Below the pieces are notes generated by a model, which was not told the DNA's origin, ran no database searches, and was given only the letters and a program-made list of their open reading frames with translations. A stretch of 64,000 bases of DNA from Artemisia argyi (lineage: Eukaryota; Streptophyta; Magnoliopsida; Asterales; Asteraceae). Shown here piece after piece: positions 44,896 through 54,479 of this stretch. Every line of letters begins with the position of its first letter. The first letter of the stretch is position 1. The stretch covers positions 75,963,757-76,027,756 of the forward strand of contig CM060686.1 in assembly GCA_030686995.1 (NCBI GenBank). Direction: 5' to 3'. The translations under genes and the position numbers were made by a program.

Positions 44896-46378
44896 CTGAC
44901 CTGATGATTTTTACAGATTTTAAATTTTTAGGTTTTATTTTTACTAACTACTAATGAATTACGCACAAGTTGTGATTTTCTTAATTCAGATGTGTTGCTA
45001 AATGGTGGTGTTTATATTTTCTGTACTTTCTGGGGAGACGCCATCCACAAGAAAGTAGATTTTGCTCAAGAAATGCATAATGGAGGATCAAACCGAGCAA
45101 ATCTCAGAGAAGTTTCGCATTCTAATTCTTTTAATTTCCAGTTTTTAACTTTTAATACAAACAACGAGGACGTTGTTTAACTTAAGTGGGGGGATGGAGA
45201 ATTAGAACGCTTACTTGTCCTAAAATTTCAAAAATATGCTTTAATCTATACTTAATATATCAAAATTTAAAAATTTTAGCATGTTTTTGTTAAATCTAAG
45301 TTGCATAGCCGCGCACATAACTTTATTTGCTAAAACAGTTTTTGTGCATGTGACTAGTAAACTTTAGAACTTGGCTTGTATACTATTTGAGTTCACCATA
45401 ATGAGTATTATTGATATAATTGGAGTGATTTTTCTAACTTGTTAAATTTCTAGGATTTCAACCAAAAAGCCTATATATGCTATGTGTTATTAACTAACTA
45501 TACTGGTTAGTTAACCCCCGTATAAAACCCTTTGTTACTCTCATTTTTAGAGTAAGATACCCCTAGAAAAACCCTCAGAGCCCTTCCTTTCGTTTCATAC
45601 ACCTGTGTTAATTGTTTCGTTACACCTTAAACCTTAGCCTGTCCTGTAGATTAATGTTCGTGGTTAGTCGCTTTAGGCAAAGTGTGTTTCCTTGTGTGTG
45701 TAAATTCATTATATTTGGTTAGGTCGGGAAATTGCACAATGCAATTGGAGTGAAAGTAAATATTGTATATTTTGAGTCTTGTTATTTTTCGTGTGTTTAT
45801 TACTTTTACTATTTACTGTTATTTCTGAAAGTTATGAAAAGTATTGAAAAGTTATCCAAAATTATCGTTATAGTGATGTGGTAAAATTTTACACATCTTA
45901 GTATATGTTTAAAAAAAATCGAAAAAATAGAAAAGCAAAAGACAGAAGAAAAGTTAGTAAGTTTGTTATAAACCAACTATGTAAAGTTTTGTATTAAGTG
46001 GATGATATTGCCACTATTTGTTATTGTATTATATTTATGAATTGAATGGGAGTTGGACGTTATGGGAACGCTAACTACGGTTTATTCTTTGATTAAGAGT
46101 TTATTAAGTAAAATTCGTGTTTACCTGAAGCGTGAGTTACATGAGTCAAAAAGCGTGAGTTATTCAATGATATGAGTCTTATTTATGGAATGGTTGGGAA
46201 AGTGGTTAACTACACTTAAGACTTAATCTATTTATTTGTTTATATTTTTTTTATTTTTACACCAATTTATATCCTAAATGTTATCCATACCCAACCGTAT
46301 TGTTGTATTCGTTGTTAGCTTTCGAGCATCCGGATATGATGATGGCCAAGTAAGAATGTTAAATGTATGAATAAGGTA

Positions 46379-46660
46379 GTGACCATCCAAATATTAGATT
46401 AATTGATTAACGCGACAGCGATCTGGTGTGTGAATTGGTGACCATCTGAGTTTAAGATTGATTAAATGATGCGCCAGCGATCTGGTGTTTGAATTGGTGA
46501 CCATCCGTTATGAAAATAACGCGCCAGCGATCCAAGGAACACATTAGTCACGATCCATCATTTGAAAGGTCAAGGACTTATGCTAGCGATCCATGAAGCA
46601 TACTAGTGACCATCCGTTAGTTGAAGTGTCAAGGACTCGCGTCAGCGATCTACTAAGTTT
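46379..46660 (+). repeat. Five-unit tandem repeat of about 60 bp in 3' UTR of element D
   Basis: Two boxes alternate: GTGACCATCC (near 46379, 46437, 46497, a variant near 46545, and 46605) and GCGCCAGCGATCTGG (near 46411, 46471, 46522, 46583 and 46641). The period is about 60 bp, with the intervening sequence poorly kept. Confidence 0.7.
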
Positions 46661-46988
46661 ATGCAGGATATGTTTTAACAATGCTAGGTTTAACCCTTAA
46701 GCCTCAAAACCTTTTTTACCGCTTTAGACTTGTCACTCCTTAGCTTTAGTGGAGGAGATGTGTATCCTTCCCAAGCATATGATAGAATATTCGTCTCAAC
46801 TAAACAATTAAATGATTAGATTTGTTTGAATTACATATTTTTATTTTATTTCTAACTCGTTAAGTGTTTGGTTTTGCAATTATGATAAGACGAATAAGTG
46901 CTTAATTATAAAAATACATCCTAATATCTTTTAGGATACATTCTCATAAATATTAATCTAAAGGTTTACTTGGGGACAAGTAAATTTC

Positions 46989-47003
46989 AAGTGAGGGGAT
47001 ATT
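46989..47003 (+). promoter_or_regulatory. Polypurine tract of element D
   Basis: AAGTGAGGGGATATT immediately precedes TGATGACATCAAATAAG, the inferred LTR start. Confidence 0.65.
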
Positions 47004-47157
47004 TGATGACATCAAATAAGTACATTATATTGTCATCATTTGTCCTATATAATTGTCTTGTTTTATTATATTTTATATGAGAATTGGTGCTTTAATGTTT
47101 TCTTTAGTAATTCTCAAGTAAAAACAGGCAATTAGTGAAACTTGGCGATTTTAGCCA

Positions 47158-47397
47158 GATGCGCCGTACTATCATACTTAGATGAATTCGAAGCCCATTG
47201 CCTGACTTTCAGCATGCGCCGCATCTGATTATATCATGCGCCGCATATGAAACTTTGGTCAACGAAGAAGAACCACTTGTTCTACTCCAGATACGCCGCA
47301 TCACATTATCAACATACCCCGTATCTCTATCAAGACTTCACCAAATACGACTCAAGATACTGAAGGACATACGCAGCAAAATATTCAAGTTACGCCG
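47158..47397 (+). repeat. ATGCGCCGCAT palindrome array in U3 of element D
   Basis: Units: AGATGCGCCGTAC (47158-47170), GCATGCGCCGCATCTG (47212-47227), CATGCGCCGCATATG (47235-47249), AGATACGCCGCATC (47289-47302), CATACCCCGTATCT (about 47313-47326), ACATACGCAGCA (near 47368) and TTACGCCGTAT (47390-47400). The last unit overlaps the TATA-like element. Confidence 0.65.
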
Positions 47398-47405
47398 TAT
47401 TTAAA
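47398..47405 (+). promoter_or_regulatory. TATA-like element of element D LTR
   Basis: TATTTAAA, about 395 bp into the LTR and directly after the palindrome array. Less canonical than TATAAAA, so moderate confidence. Confidence 0.4.
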
Positions 47406-48454
47406 GGCGGTGTACGAATATTCCAGAATATATTAATCTTGGACCCTACGCGAAGTGTAACACCCCCATTTTCACAAATCGCAGCGGAATTTTGGATCTG
47501 GGGTATTACCTCATGGATCACAGATACAGTAATAGAAAATGACTCGAAAGGAGACATTTTATAAAAATGAGTTATCATTCATTAAAATTATCAGAGTTTT
47601 ATAAGATGAGGTCCCGTGAATCTAAGTGTGAGATGTTATGTTTGAATGATAAAAAAAAAATTGAAAGTCTTTTAAGTCTCGTGCCACTCCATGCCATAAT
47701 TTCCACAGAGCTCCGTTACCTAGGATAAATGCTTAAAAAGTCAACACTAGGTGTTGAGTGAGAGTCATAGGTTTAAGTGTTAGGGAATACAGGTTCCTCA
47801 GGGTTCAGTTTTTACAACCTTCAAGGAAAAATTTAGTGTGTGTGATAATTTTAATGCATGTACAATTATCAAGAGTTGGTCTGTTGCACTAAGCTCATGA
47901 ACCACATGTTAACAGTCCAGATCATGGGGTCTGCAGACCAATCCATGATGGGACGGGAAGGATAACTTGCAAAAGTTAATCCTCTAGAGGGTTCAAATAT
48001 AATACTTATTGGTACCCTCCAGTGAGAGGTAGTACCAACGAGAGTTGTCAAACTCCAATAGATCTATCAATTATATTCACGTTCACTTGTGTAAAATATC
48101 ACAAGCGATTAGATTCATGAATTTTGTTGTGTAGGGGTGGCAGATAGTTTACTCGTGCAATAACAAAAGAAAAAGACTTGTATTCGATTTAAAGAAAGAA
48201 AATAGCATGTATCCCCCTCACATGGTTTATAAAGCATTTAGAAAGAGTGAGGTTATGAAAACTCATGGAATTTAAAGAGTGTGAGGTTATGAACTCACCT
48301 GGGCTTAGGGAAATCTAATTGATGTGATAGTGACTCAGAGACTATACTGCATACTCACGTATCCTGGTGGTATTGTGGGTGTGGTTGTATGTCAAGCTTT
48401 ATTTATCTTGTTTAAGTTTCTTAAGTAATCATTCTTAGGTTTGTTAGTGTTTTA

Positions 48455-48700
48455 GATATAACATAACACCGTTCGGGCTATCACAATCCAGAAGTATATG
48501 ACTCCTCACATGAAGCTCCTTACTATTGTATTATGTTATCAACATAATACCGTTCGGGCCATCATAATTCAGAAGTTAATACTCCTCACGTGAAGCTCTA
48601 TACTATTGAGCTATGTTGTTATTAAATTTAGTTATAACATAACACCGTTCGGGCCATCATAATTCAGAAGTCATGCAATAATCGTTTGAGGAGCCATGGC
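48455..48700 (+). repeat. Three-unit repeat in LTR of element F
   Basis: ATAACATAACACCGTTCGGGC...CAGAAGT occurs starting near 48459, 48540 and 48633, each followed (after 10-40 bp) by ACTCCTCAC(A/G)TGAAGCTC-like words. Period 81-94 bp. Confidence 0.65.
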
Positions 48701-49404
48701 ACTTTAATTTGTAAATCCAGCAAACTCGTCAAAATGAAATATCCAAATGATACTCCTCACACGAAGCTCCCTAGTATTGTGTTATGCTTCTAACTTTAAA
48801 GTAGGTTCTTATATTTATATGAAAATATTTTCAATTTATACCCTTATAGTTTATATATATACAAAATCTACCCTAGACTTATATACTTATATTATTAACT
48901 ATCTAAACTTAGCAAATTTAGTCCCTATACTTATATATTTTAGGAAAATGGCAGAAATGACCTTTGGACTTATAAGTTTTCAAAATTTACCATTTATACT
49001 CTTTACTTTATAACTTTTGCAAAACTGGTCCTTATTAGTTTATAACTATTTATCTTTTTATCCTAAGGTTATATAACTTTGCAAAAAGGGTCCTTATACT
49101 TATAACTTCTAATAAATGTCAAAAATAGTCCCTAGACTTAATATTTTCAGAAAGTTACCCTATATACCCCTATACATGGAAAACTTTGTAAAACTAGTCC
49201 TAAATTCATGCAAATTATATTTTTATAAAACAAAAAGGTTTCCTAGATTATGGTTAAATAATATTAGCTTAACTAAGTTACTTAAACTAGCTTATAGCTT
49301 AATATAGGGGACTATAGCATAAAAATAGCAATTCGACTCTGTCACAACTCGTAATTTCAGATCCCTTTTCAGATGTCAAAATTTTATTATTCATTTCGGG
49401 AAGT

Positions 49405-49535
49405 TACTATTCATCAGTTACTATTCACCAATCACTATTCATCATTTTTTGTGTCAGTTTGAGATTCCGAGAAGCGTTCAGAAAATTTACTATTCACATC
49501 ACACTATTCATTTCCGAAGAGAAAATACTATTCAT
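49405..49535 (+). repeat. ACTATTCA cluster in LTR of element F
   Basis: Six copies of ACTATTCA(C/T) within about 130 bp, some preceded by TT or AATC. Such words are frequent in Tekay LTRs of plants. Function unknown. Confidence 0.55.
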
Positions 49536-50234
49536 GTACTTTATTCATTTCATCGTAAATTTAGTTTACGGATATTTAAATTCGCTTAACCGGTCAGGTT
49601 TAGCTGCGAATTCATGAAATCATCGGTAGGGACACTTCATACAGTCTACAAATAACTTACATATCATCATAATAACATTTGCATACTATTCCACTCGTAG
49701 GATATTCAAATTAATACTTTTGATATATTTGACTTTTTACGTATGTTTATTTTTAAATAAACGTTAACACGCGACCAATAATGTGACTAACACGTCCGAC
49801 GCTCCCGACTATGATATTTATATATTTTTATATTCATTTTAATAATATATAAATTATATTATTAATTTACCCGGTATTTTGGGAATTTATTTATTTCGTA
49901 TCGTAAGTTTACTATAATTACGACGGTTTTCGTAGAAATTAAACAATAATCATCCAAACACTCAATATTGATACCCGACATATTTTCACAATTTTTACGA
50001 CTTTATTATATCCCGGTTAACTCCGTTAAAATTTATTTTTAATTAACTCGGTACCCGGTATTCCCTAAAACTATTAATATATGCATTGTAATGCAAGATT
50101 TACCAAATATCTTACACAACACCACATTATTTCTGCCACCCTCCATATTGCCACCCCCCCCCCCCTCCATACTAATCTCTTACAAGCCTTTGAAAATATT
50201 ACAAACTCATTAATACTTGTCCAATCCTTGTCTA

Positions 50235-50240
<6 letters not shown>

Positions 50241-50330
<90 letters not shown>
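50241..50330 (+). repeat. (TA)45 microsatellite
   Basis: An uninterrupted 90 bp run of TA dinucleotides inside the LTR of element F. Length is likely to vary between copies and may be affected by assembly. Confidence 0.95.
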
Positions 50331-50331
<1 letters not shown>

Positions 50332-52427
50332 CAAATACATATACATTGCACCTAATTTCACAAGATCTAAACAACAACTTTTTTTCTCTCATCTTTCCTT
50401 GGGGGTGCACGGCCAAAACAACAAGAACAAGCAAGAAACCATTATTTTTCAAGATCTAGTAATTTTCTAGGGTATTTAGTACTCCTATAAGGGTTTCGTA
50501 ATACACACTCAAGGTTTACTTAGGTTTTCACCATCAAAAGCTCATTAATCTTTCAAGTAAGTGTATGAAACTCATCTTTATAATTTTACCAAGTTTTTGC
50601 AATGTTCATATGATATATATACAAGATCTACATGCATATGCTAGTTATACCACTTCATTTTATACATATCTAACTTTTGAGCCCTAGAAATGGATTATAG
50701 TTAGATCCTTGTTATATCTGCTTGATTTATGATGTTTAGAAACCCATGACACCCTAAGAAGGTGTATGATAAGATTAAACTAGATTTGTGGTGATTGAAA
50801 GTGTTTTGGTTGAAGTTGAAACTAGTATGAAACCCTATAATTGATTTTTGAAACTATATATATACCTACTGTCCTTATTTTAAAAACGTGGGAAAATCAG
50901 TAGATTGTGGGTAATTTTTGACCAAAGATTTAGAAAATACTTTCAAAAACAAAGCCGTGGGCAAAAGAACGGATTAAAACGAGCTTATAACGAAGGAGTT
51001 ATGATTTTTGCAAGTTTAACGACGAAAACTATTTTCTGAAAATATAACATGCTGTTGGACGATTTTCGACAGACAAAGAGATGCGTTAGACGTAATCTAA
51101 CGGAGCCGAACTATCAAAATATATTAATACATATTAAGACGAATCCGTGGATATAAAGAACGAGGAAAATGAACTTAAAACGACAAAGATATACACGTTT
51201 CAAAATCGACGAAACTATATTATTTTGGCAGCTACAATTGGAAATAATAAACTACATACTAAATACTATATTTTCTAGATTTCTTGTTCAAGAGTTATAT
51301 TCTTAACTAATGAAGTACGTACGACCCAAGGCTTATTTATAAGACTAATTGACATTATTTTAAGGTTTTCAAAACGAGGAATATAACACTAACATTTTAT
51401 ATACGATATATTACGACAAGTTTTTATAAGTCTAGTGGGGCTTATTTTTCCTAAGTATGGAAAATACTTTACTTTGACAATAACTAGTATTTTCAAGTTA
51501 CGAGTGGTATAGGTATCATGTGCATGAACGTTTATTACATCATTTCATGATCTAAAGTAGATCATGTTCATTCATTTAGGTTGCGGCTAGTGTTCGCGCC
51601 TTGTTGTCCCGATCATTTCACTACATTGTACTATTACTTCAGGTGAGTTTTCATAGCCCCGTTTTAATTCAATATTTTGATTTCAAATCCCATGGGCGAG
51701 AATACATTGCATCAATTATTTTTGTACATGCCCAAGTATTAAATTCCATACATTGCTTAAGTTGCCTTACTACCAAGTTAAGTCCCCTTTATTATCATGA
51801 ACCGTTAATTATATTGCCAAGCGAGAGTGAGTGAATAGATCTATTGAGGGTGACTCCTCCATCCGTGTTTGGGTTGCTCCAACGGACTTACGGATGCATT
51901 TCATGTCTAATCTATTTGAGTGTCTGGTAAACACTCCTTTGGAGCCAATACAATATTATGTCTAGCTTCGGGGTCATGAGCTTAAGAGACAATGTAGCAT
52001 TTTTGACATTTTGTCGGTTTACTTTATACTTGTGGTTAATGTACATACAATTTAACTTACAAACCTATGAAATTCACCAACATTTGTGTTGACGTTTTAG
52101 TTATGTATTTTCAGGTTATTAAGGTAGCTCCTGCTAGCATGCATTTGGACCTTCATGGAGTCGCGGAGTCGACGCGTCTCACATATATATATATATATTT
52201 CTTGCACTTATGAAACGTTTGATCTGGATTGAACTTGTTTTTCATGAACTTGCAACACCTTTTTGGGACCTATGTTTTGTAAACTCTGAATGTTTTAATG
52301 ATCAAACGATGTATTTTTCCAAACGACACTTTAGGTCGTTCAATATAACTATAACTGTGGTGCTATGACAGTCACCCCCAGGTATTCCATTACGCTGCCA
52401 TTCAGGTATTTTGGGGGTGTGACAGAT

Positions 52428-52439
52428 TGGCATCAGAGC
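52428..52439 (+). promoter_or_regulatory. Primer binding site (initiator tRNA-Met type), element F
   Basis: TGGCATCAGAGC, three bases after the LTR end, matches the initiator tRNA-Met primer site TGGTATCAGAGC with one mismatch, as usual for Tekay elements. Confidence 0.75.
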
Positions 52440-52618
52440 TAAGGTTATAGCGAACTAGGATGTATCTTGGACCCTAGACTATAACCACATCATCATAGCA
52501 TCTCATCATTTCATCATAGGTGCATATTCATTATACATGTTGTTTCATGCACACACTGTGCGAGTTATTTATACCCATATTCGTATATATAATTATATTG
52601 ACCTGGTTCACAAGTGAC

Positions 52619-53046
52619 ATGTCTTCAGATATCCACCCTGTTATCTTTTCATCGGATTTCGACATTGAAGGTGCCTTGTCATCTTCCACTACCATTGTAC
52701 AACCAGTTGCACTTACACCGCTATTAGCACCATTGAATTGTTATAGGAACAAGGTTTTCCTATCATCTAGCCCATACATAGAATGCCGTTTGGTAGAGTA
52801 TTCAGACTTAATCTTAATGGACCTATTAGGATGCTTATTGCAAGGAAGATAGTATGTTTTCTTTCCTTCACTAGTAGGGCGCTTACTACTCAGGTACTAC
52901 CACCACCATCAACTACTTATTACACTATTGGTCGTCCCATAGTGTGTACTTCAGTTTTACCTCTTAGATGTCGCGAGATAGCGCGAAAGAGGGTAGTATT
53001 CCATTCACTATTATCACCATCGTCTCGTAACTCATCACTAGGATCT
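52619..53046 (+). pseudogene. Element F: start of gag ORF, frameshifted and cut
   Basis: ATG 52619 opens MSSDIHPVIFSSDFDIEGAL, a start I associate with gag polyproteins of Asteraceae Tekay-type elements. The frame ends at 52852. The expected next block (PFGRVFRLNLNGPIRMLIA) lies in another frame from 52783, so there is a frameshift near 52790-52850. No capsid domain is reached before copia B begins at about 53047. The remainder of element F should resume after copia B, beyond the window. Confidence 0.5.
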
Positions 53047-53400
53047 TGTTGGGATCATAGTTTTCACTATTTTATCAAGTCTCAGTCATTTGTAACTATG
53101 CTAGGTTGCTTAACTATTATTTACTTACACTTATGTAATATTACAAGTTTACTAGACTTTAGACAAAAGGTCCATGGGCTTTAAGCCCACACGATGTGAA
53201 GAAAGGAAGGAGAGGGAGTGTTGCCCTAGCTCCTTCCCTATAAATAGAACCTTTAGGTCACTTGTAAACTTGGTTGGTTATTTGATTTCTTAAGGAAACT
53301 CTTGCACTTACATTTCTCTTATTCATATAATCACCCAATCTCTTTTCTCATCTCATTTCTATCATTATTATGCTTGTGTTTACTAAATGGTGACCTAACA
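53047..53400 (+). repeat. 5' LTR of copia B
   Basis: The right end is clear: ACCTAACA at 53393-53400, followed by AGTGGTATCATTCGCC, the same LTR/PBS arrangement as copia A. The left end is uncertain: TGTTGGGATCATAG at 53047 is the best TG start, with GATCT before it, but no second LTR is available to confirm it. The TATA box is at 53239-53246. Confidence 0.5.
53239..53246 (+). promoter_or_regulatory. TATA box of copia B LTR
   Basis: CCCTATAAATAGAACC, a canonical TATA box about 160 bp before the LTR end. Confidence 0.65.
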
Positions 53401-53402
53401 AG

Positions 53403-53410
53403 TGGTATCA
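53403..53410 (+). promoter_or_regulatory. Primer binding site of copia B
   Basis: TGGTATCA, two bases after the LTR end, matches the initiator tRNA-Met primer site for eight bases and then diverges (TTCGCC), as in copia A (ATCGCC). Confidence 0.6.
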
Positions 53411-54281
53411 TTCGCCGGAAGAAGGTGTAGTTATAGTTTTTTCATTGAAGTTTTAATCTTAAACATTTTTTTTTTCTCTTTTCAATCGAATTTTTTTGTT
53501 AAATATTTTGCACTTTCTTGCTTGTTCCTTGGTTTTTAGCACATCTTTGCTTACAAACTTGTTCTACAAATCAAAACAATCAAAAAGTTCAAAACTTTTA
53601 TCACAAAATTCGACTTGGGTTTCTTGTACTTGTTTTCGAAAACATTTGTGTTTTTTATAAAGTTTATCAAGTTTTCAACTTTCTTCAAGAAATCTTCATT
53701 TTATACCTAAAAGTACAGGAATCTTTAAGAAAAAACGCGTTTTAGGTTAGCTTTCTTTGAAAACACTACTCGCCAAGGTTATCGAGAACTTAAATTGTCC
53801 CTATTTCGAGATCTACTCAAAGTGCTCTACTTCGACTTCGTTATTGTGGACTCAGTATTTTCTTTCTTGTTTAAGAAAGTAAAAATACTTCGACTTTTGG
53901 TAAAGTTTTCGAAATTGTACAATTTCGAAAACTGGGATCGTTGCCTTTGTGTTTTCTAAAACATCAGTTTTTTCGAAATCACACTTATTTCGCAAACTTG
54001 TATAAGTTTCGCAATCACAGTTTCTCGAAAATTTATTAAGTTTCGAAAACCTCCTTGTTTAGCGAAAACTTTCTAAAAGTATTGAAATCACTTAATTTCG
54101 AGAACCTGAAATTTTCGCAATCCCTATCAGAAGTTTCGCAATCACTGTTTTTTCGCAATCACTGTTTTTCGCAATCACAGTTGAAGATTTATTTCGCAAT
54201 CCGAAGTTGAGCAAAAGTTTTTTCGAGATTTGGCTAAACCTATACCTTCTACAAGATCCATTTCTACACAAGTGTTCTAAG
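53411..54281 (+). other. Leader of copia B with TTTCGCAATC array
   Basis: 0.87 kb upstream of gag, T-rich. Between about 53990 and 54210 there are six TTTCGCAATC words and several TTTCGAAAA/TTCTCGAAAA variants, matching the array in the leader of copia A. No upstream ORF is convincing. Confidence 0.65.
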
Positions 54282-54479
54282 ATGTCTCAACCACCTAATC
54301 ACTACTTCCCTCATACTCAGCAACATCAACATCAGCAGTATCAGCAACAACAATACCATCCGCATCAACTGTATCAACAACCTTCACAATCACACGTTCA
54401 AAAACAAACGTATAATCCACTACATCATTACCTAATGATGCAACAACATCAGATAATTCCTTAACAACAACCATATCAA

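Larger units (their letters stand above)
44449..46988 (+). mobile_element. 3' end of Tat/Athila-like element D (end of coding region and 3' UTR)
   Basis: A plus-strand element is entered abruptly at the right edge of RLG-A. The first 150 bp keep an open frame (KLWFLKDEEDEREIYQVNL ... LNVNLT) that I do not recognise. A second short open piece is at 44992-45180 (GDAIHKKVDFAQEMHNGG), followed by the purine tract AAGTGGGGGGATGGAGAA (45184-45201). The 3' UTR holds an array of GATGCGGCGCATC palindromes (44685-44895) and a 60 bp tandem repeat (46379-46660). Near the end the phrase ACTTGGGGACAAGTAAATTTC leads into the PPT, a wording typical of Tat/Athila elements. No RT or integrase is visible here. 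Confidence 0.55.
47004..47455 (+). repeat. Partial 3' LTR of element D
   Basis: Begins TGATGACATC after the PPT and is cut after 452 bp by the Tekay-type LTR at 47456. It carries the GCGCCGCAT array (47158-47397) directly upstream of a TATA-like TATTTAAA (47398-47405). The rest of the LTR should lie beyond element F, outside the window. Confidence 0.6.
47456..52424 (+). mobile_element. 5' LTR of Tekay/Del-type gypsy element F
   Basis: Starts TGTAACACCCCCATTTTCAC and ends TTGGGGGTGTGACA, the typical ends of plant Tekay/Del LTRs, and is followed by a PBS. The length of 4.97 kb is at the long end for this lineage. Inside are three copies of an approximately 90 bp unit (48455-48700), GTCC-type repeats (48917-49200), an ACTATTCA cluster (49405-49535) and (TA)45 (50241-50330). 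The left flanking pentamer is CGAAG (47451-47455); its partner is outside the window. The open frames around 50074-50470 are translations of the TA run, not genes. No other gene is seen in this 5 kb. Confidence 0.8.

Noticed and set aside
50074..50470. Overlapping open frames on both strands with long IYIYIY runs
   Set aside because: They are translations of the (TA)45 microsatellite inside the Tekay LTR, not genes.
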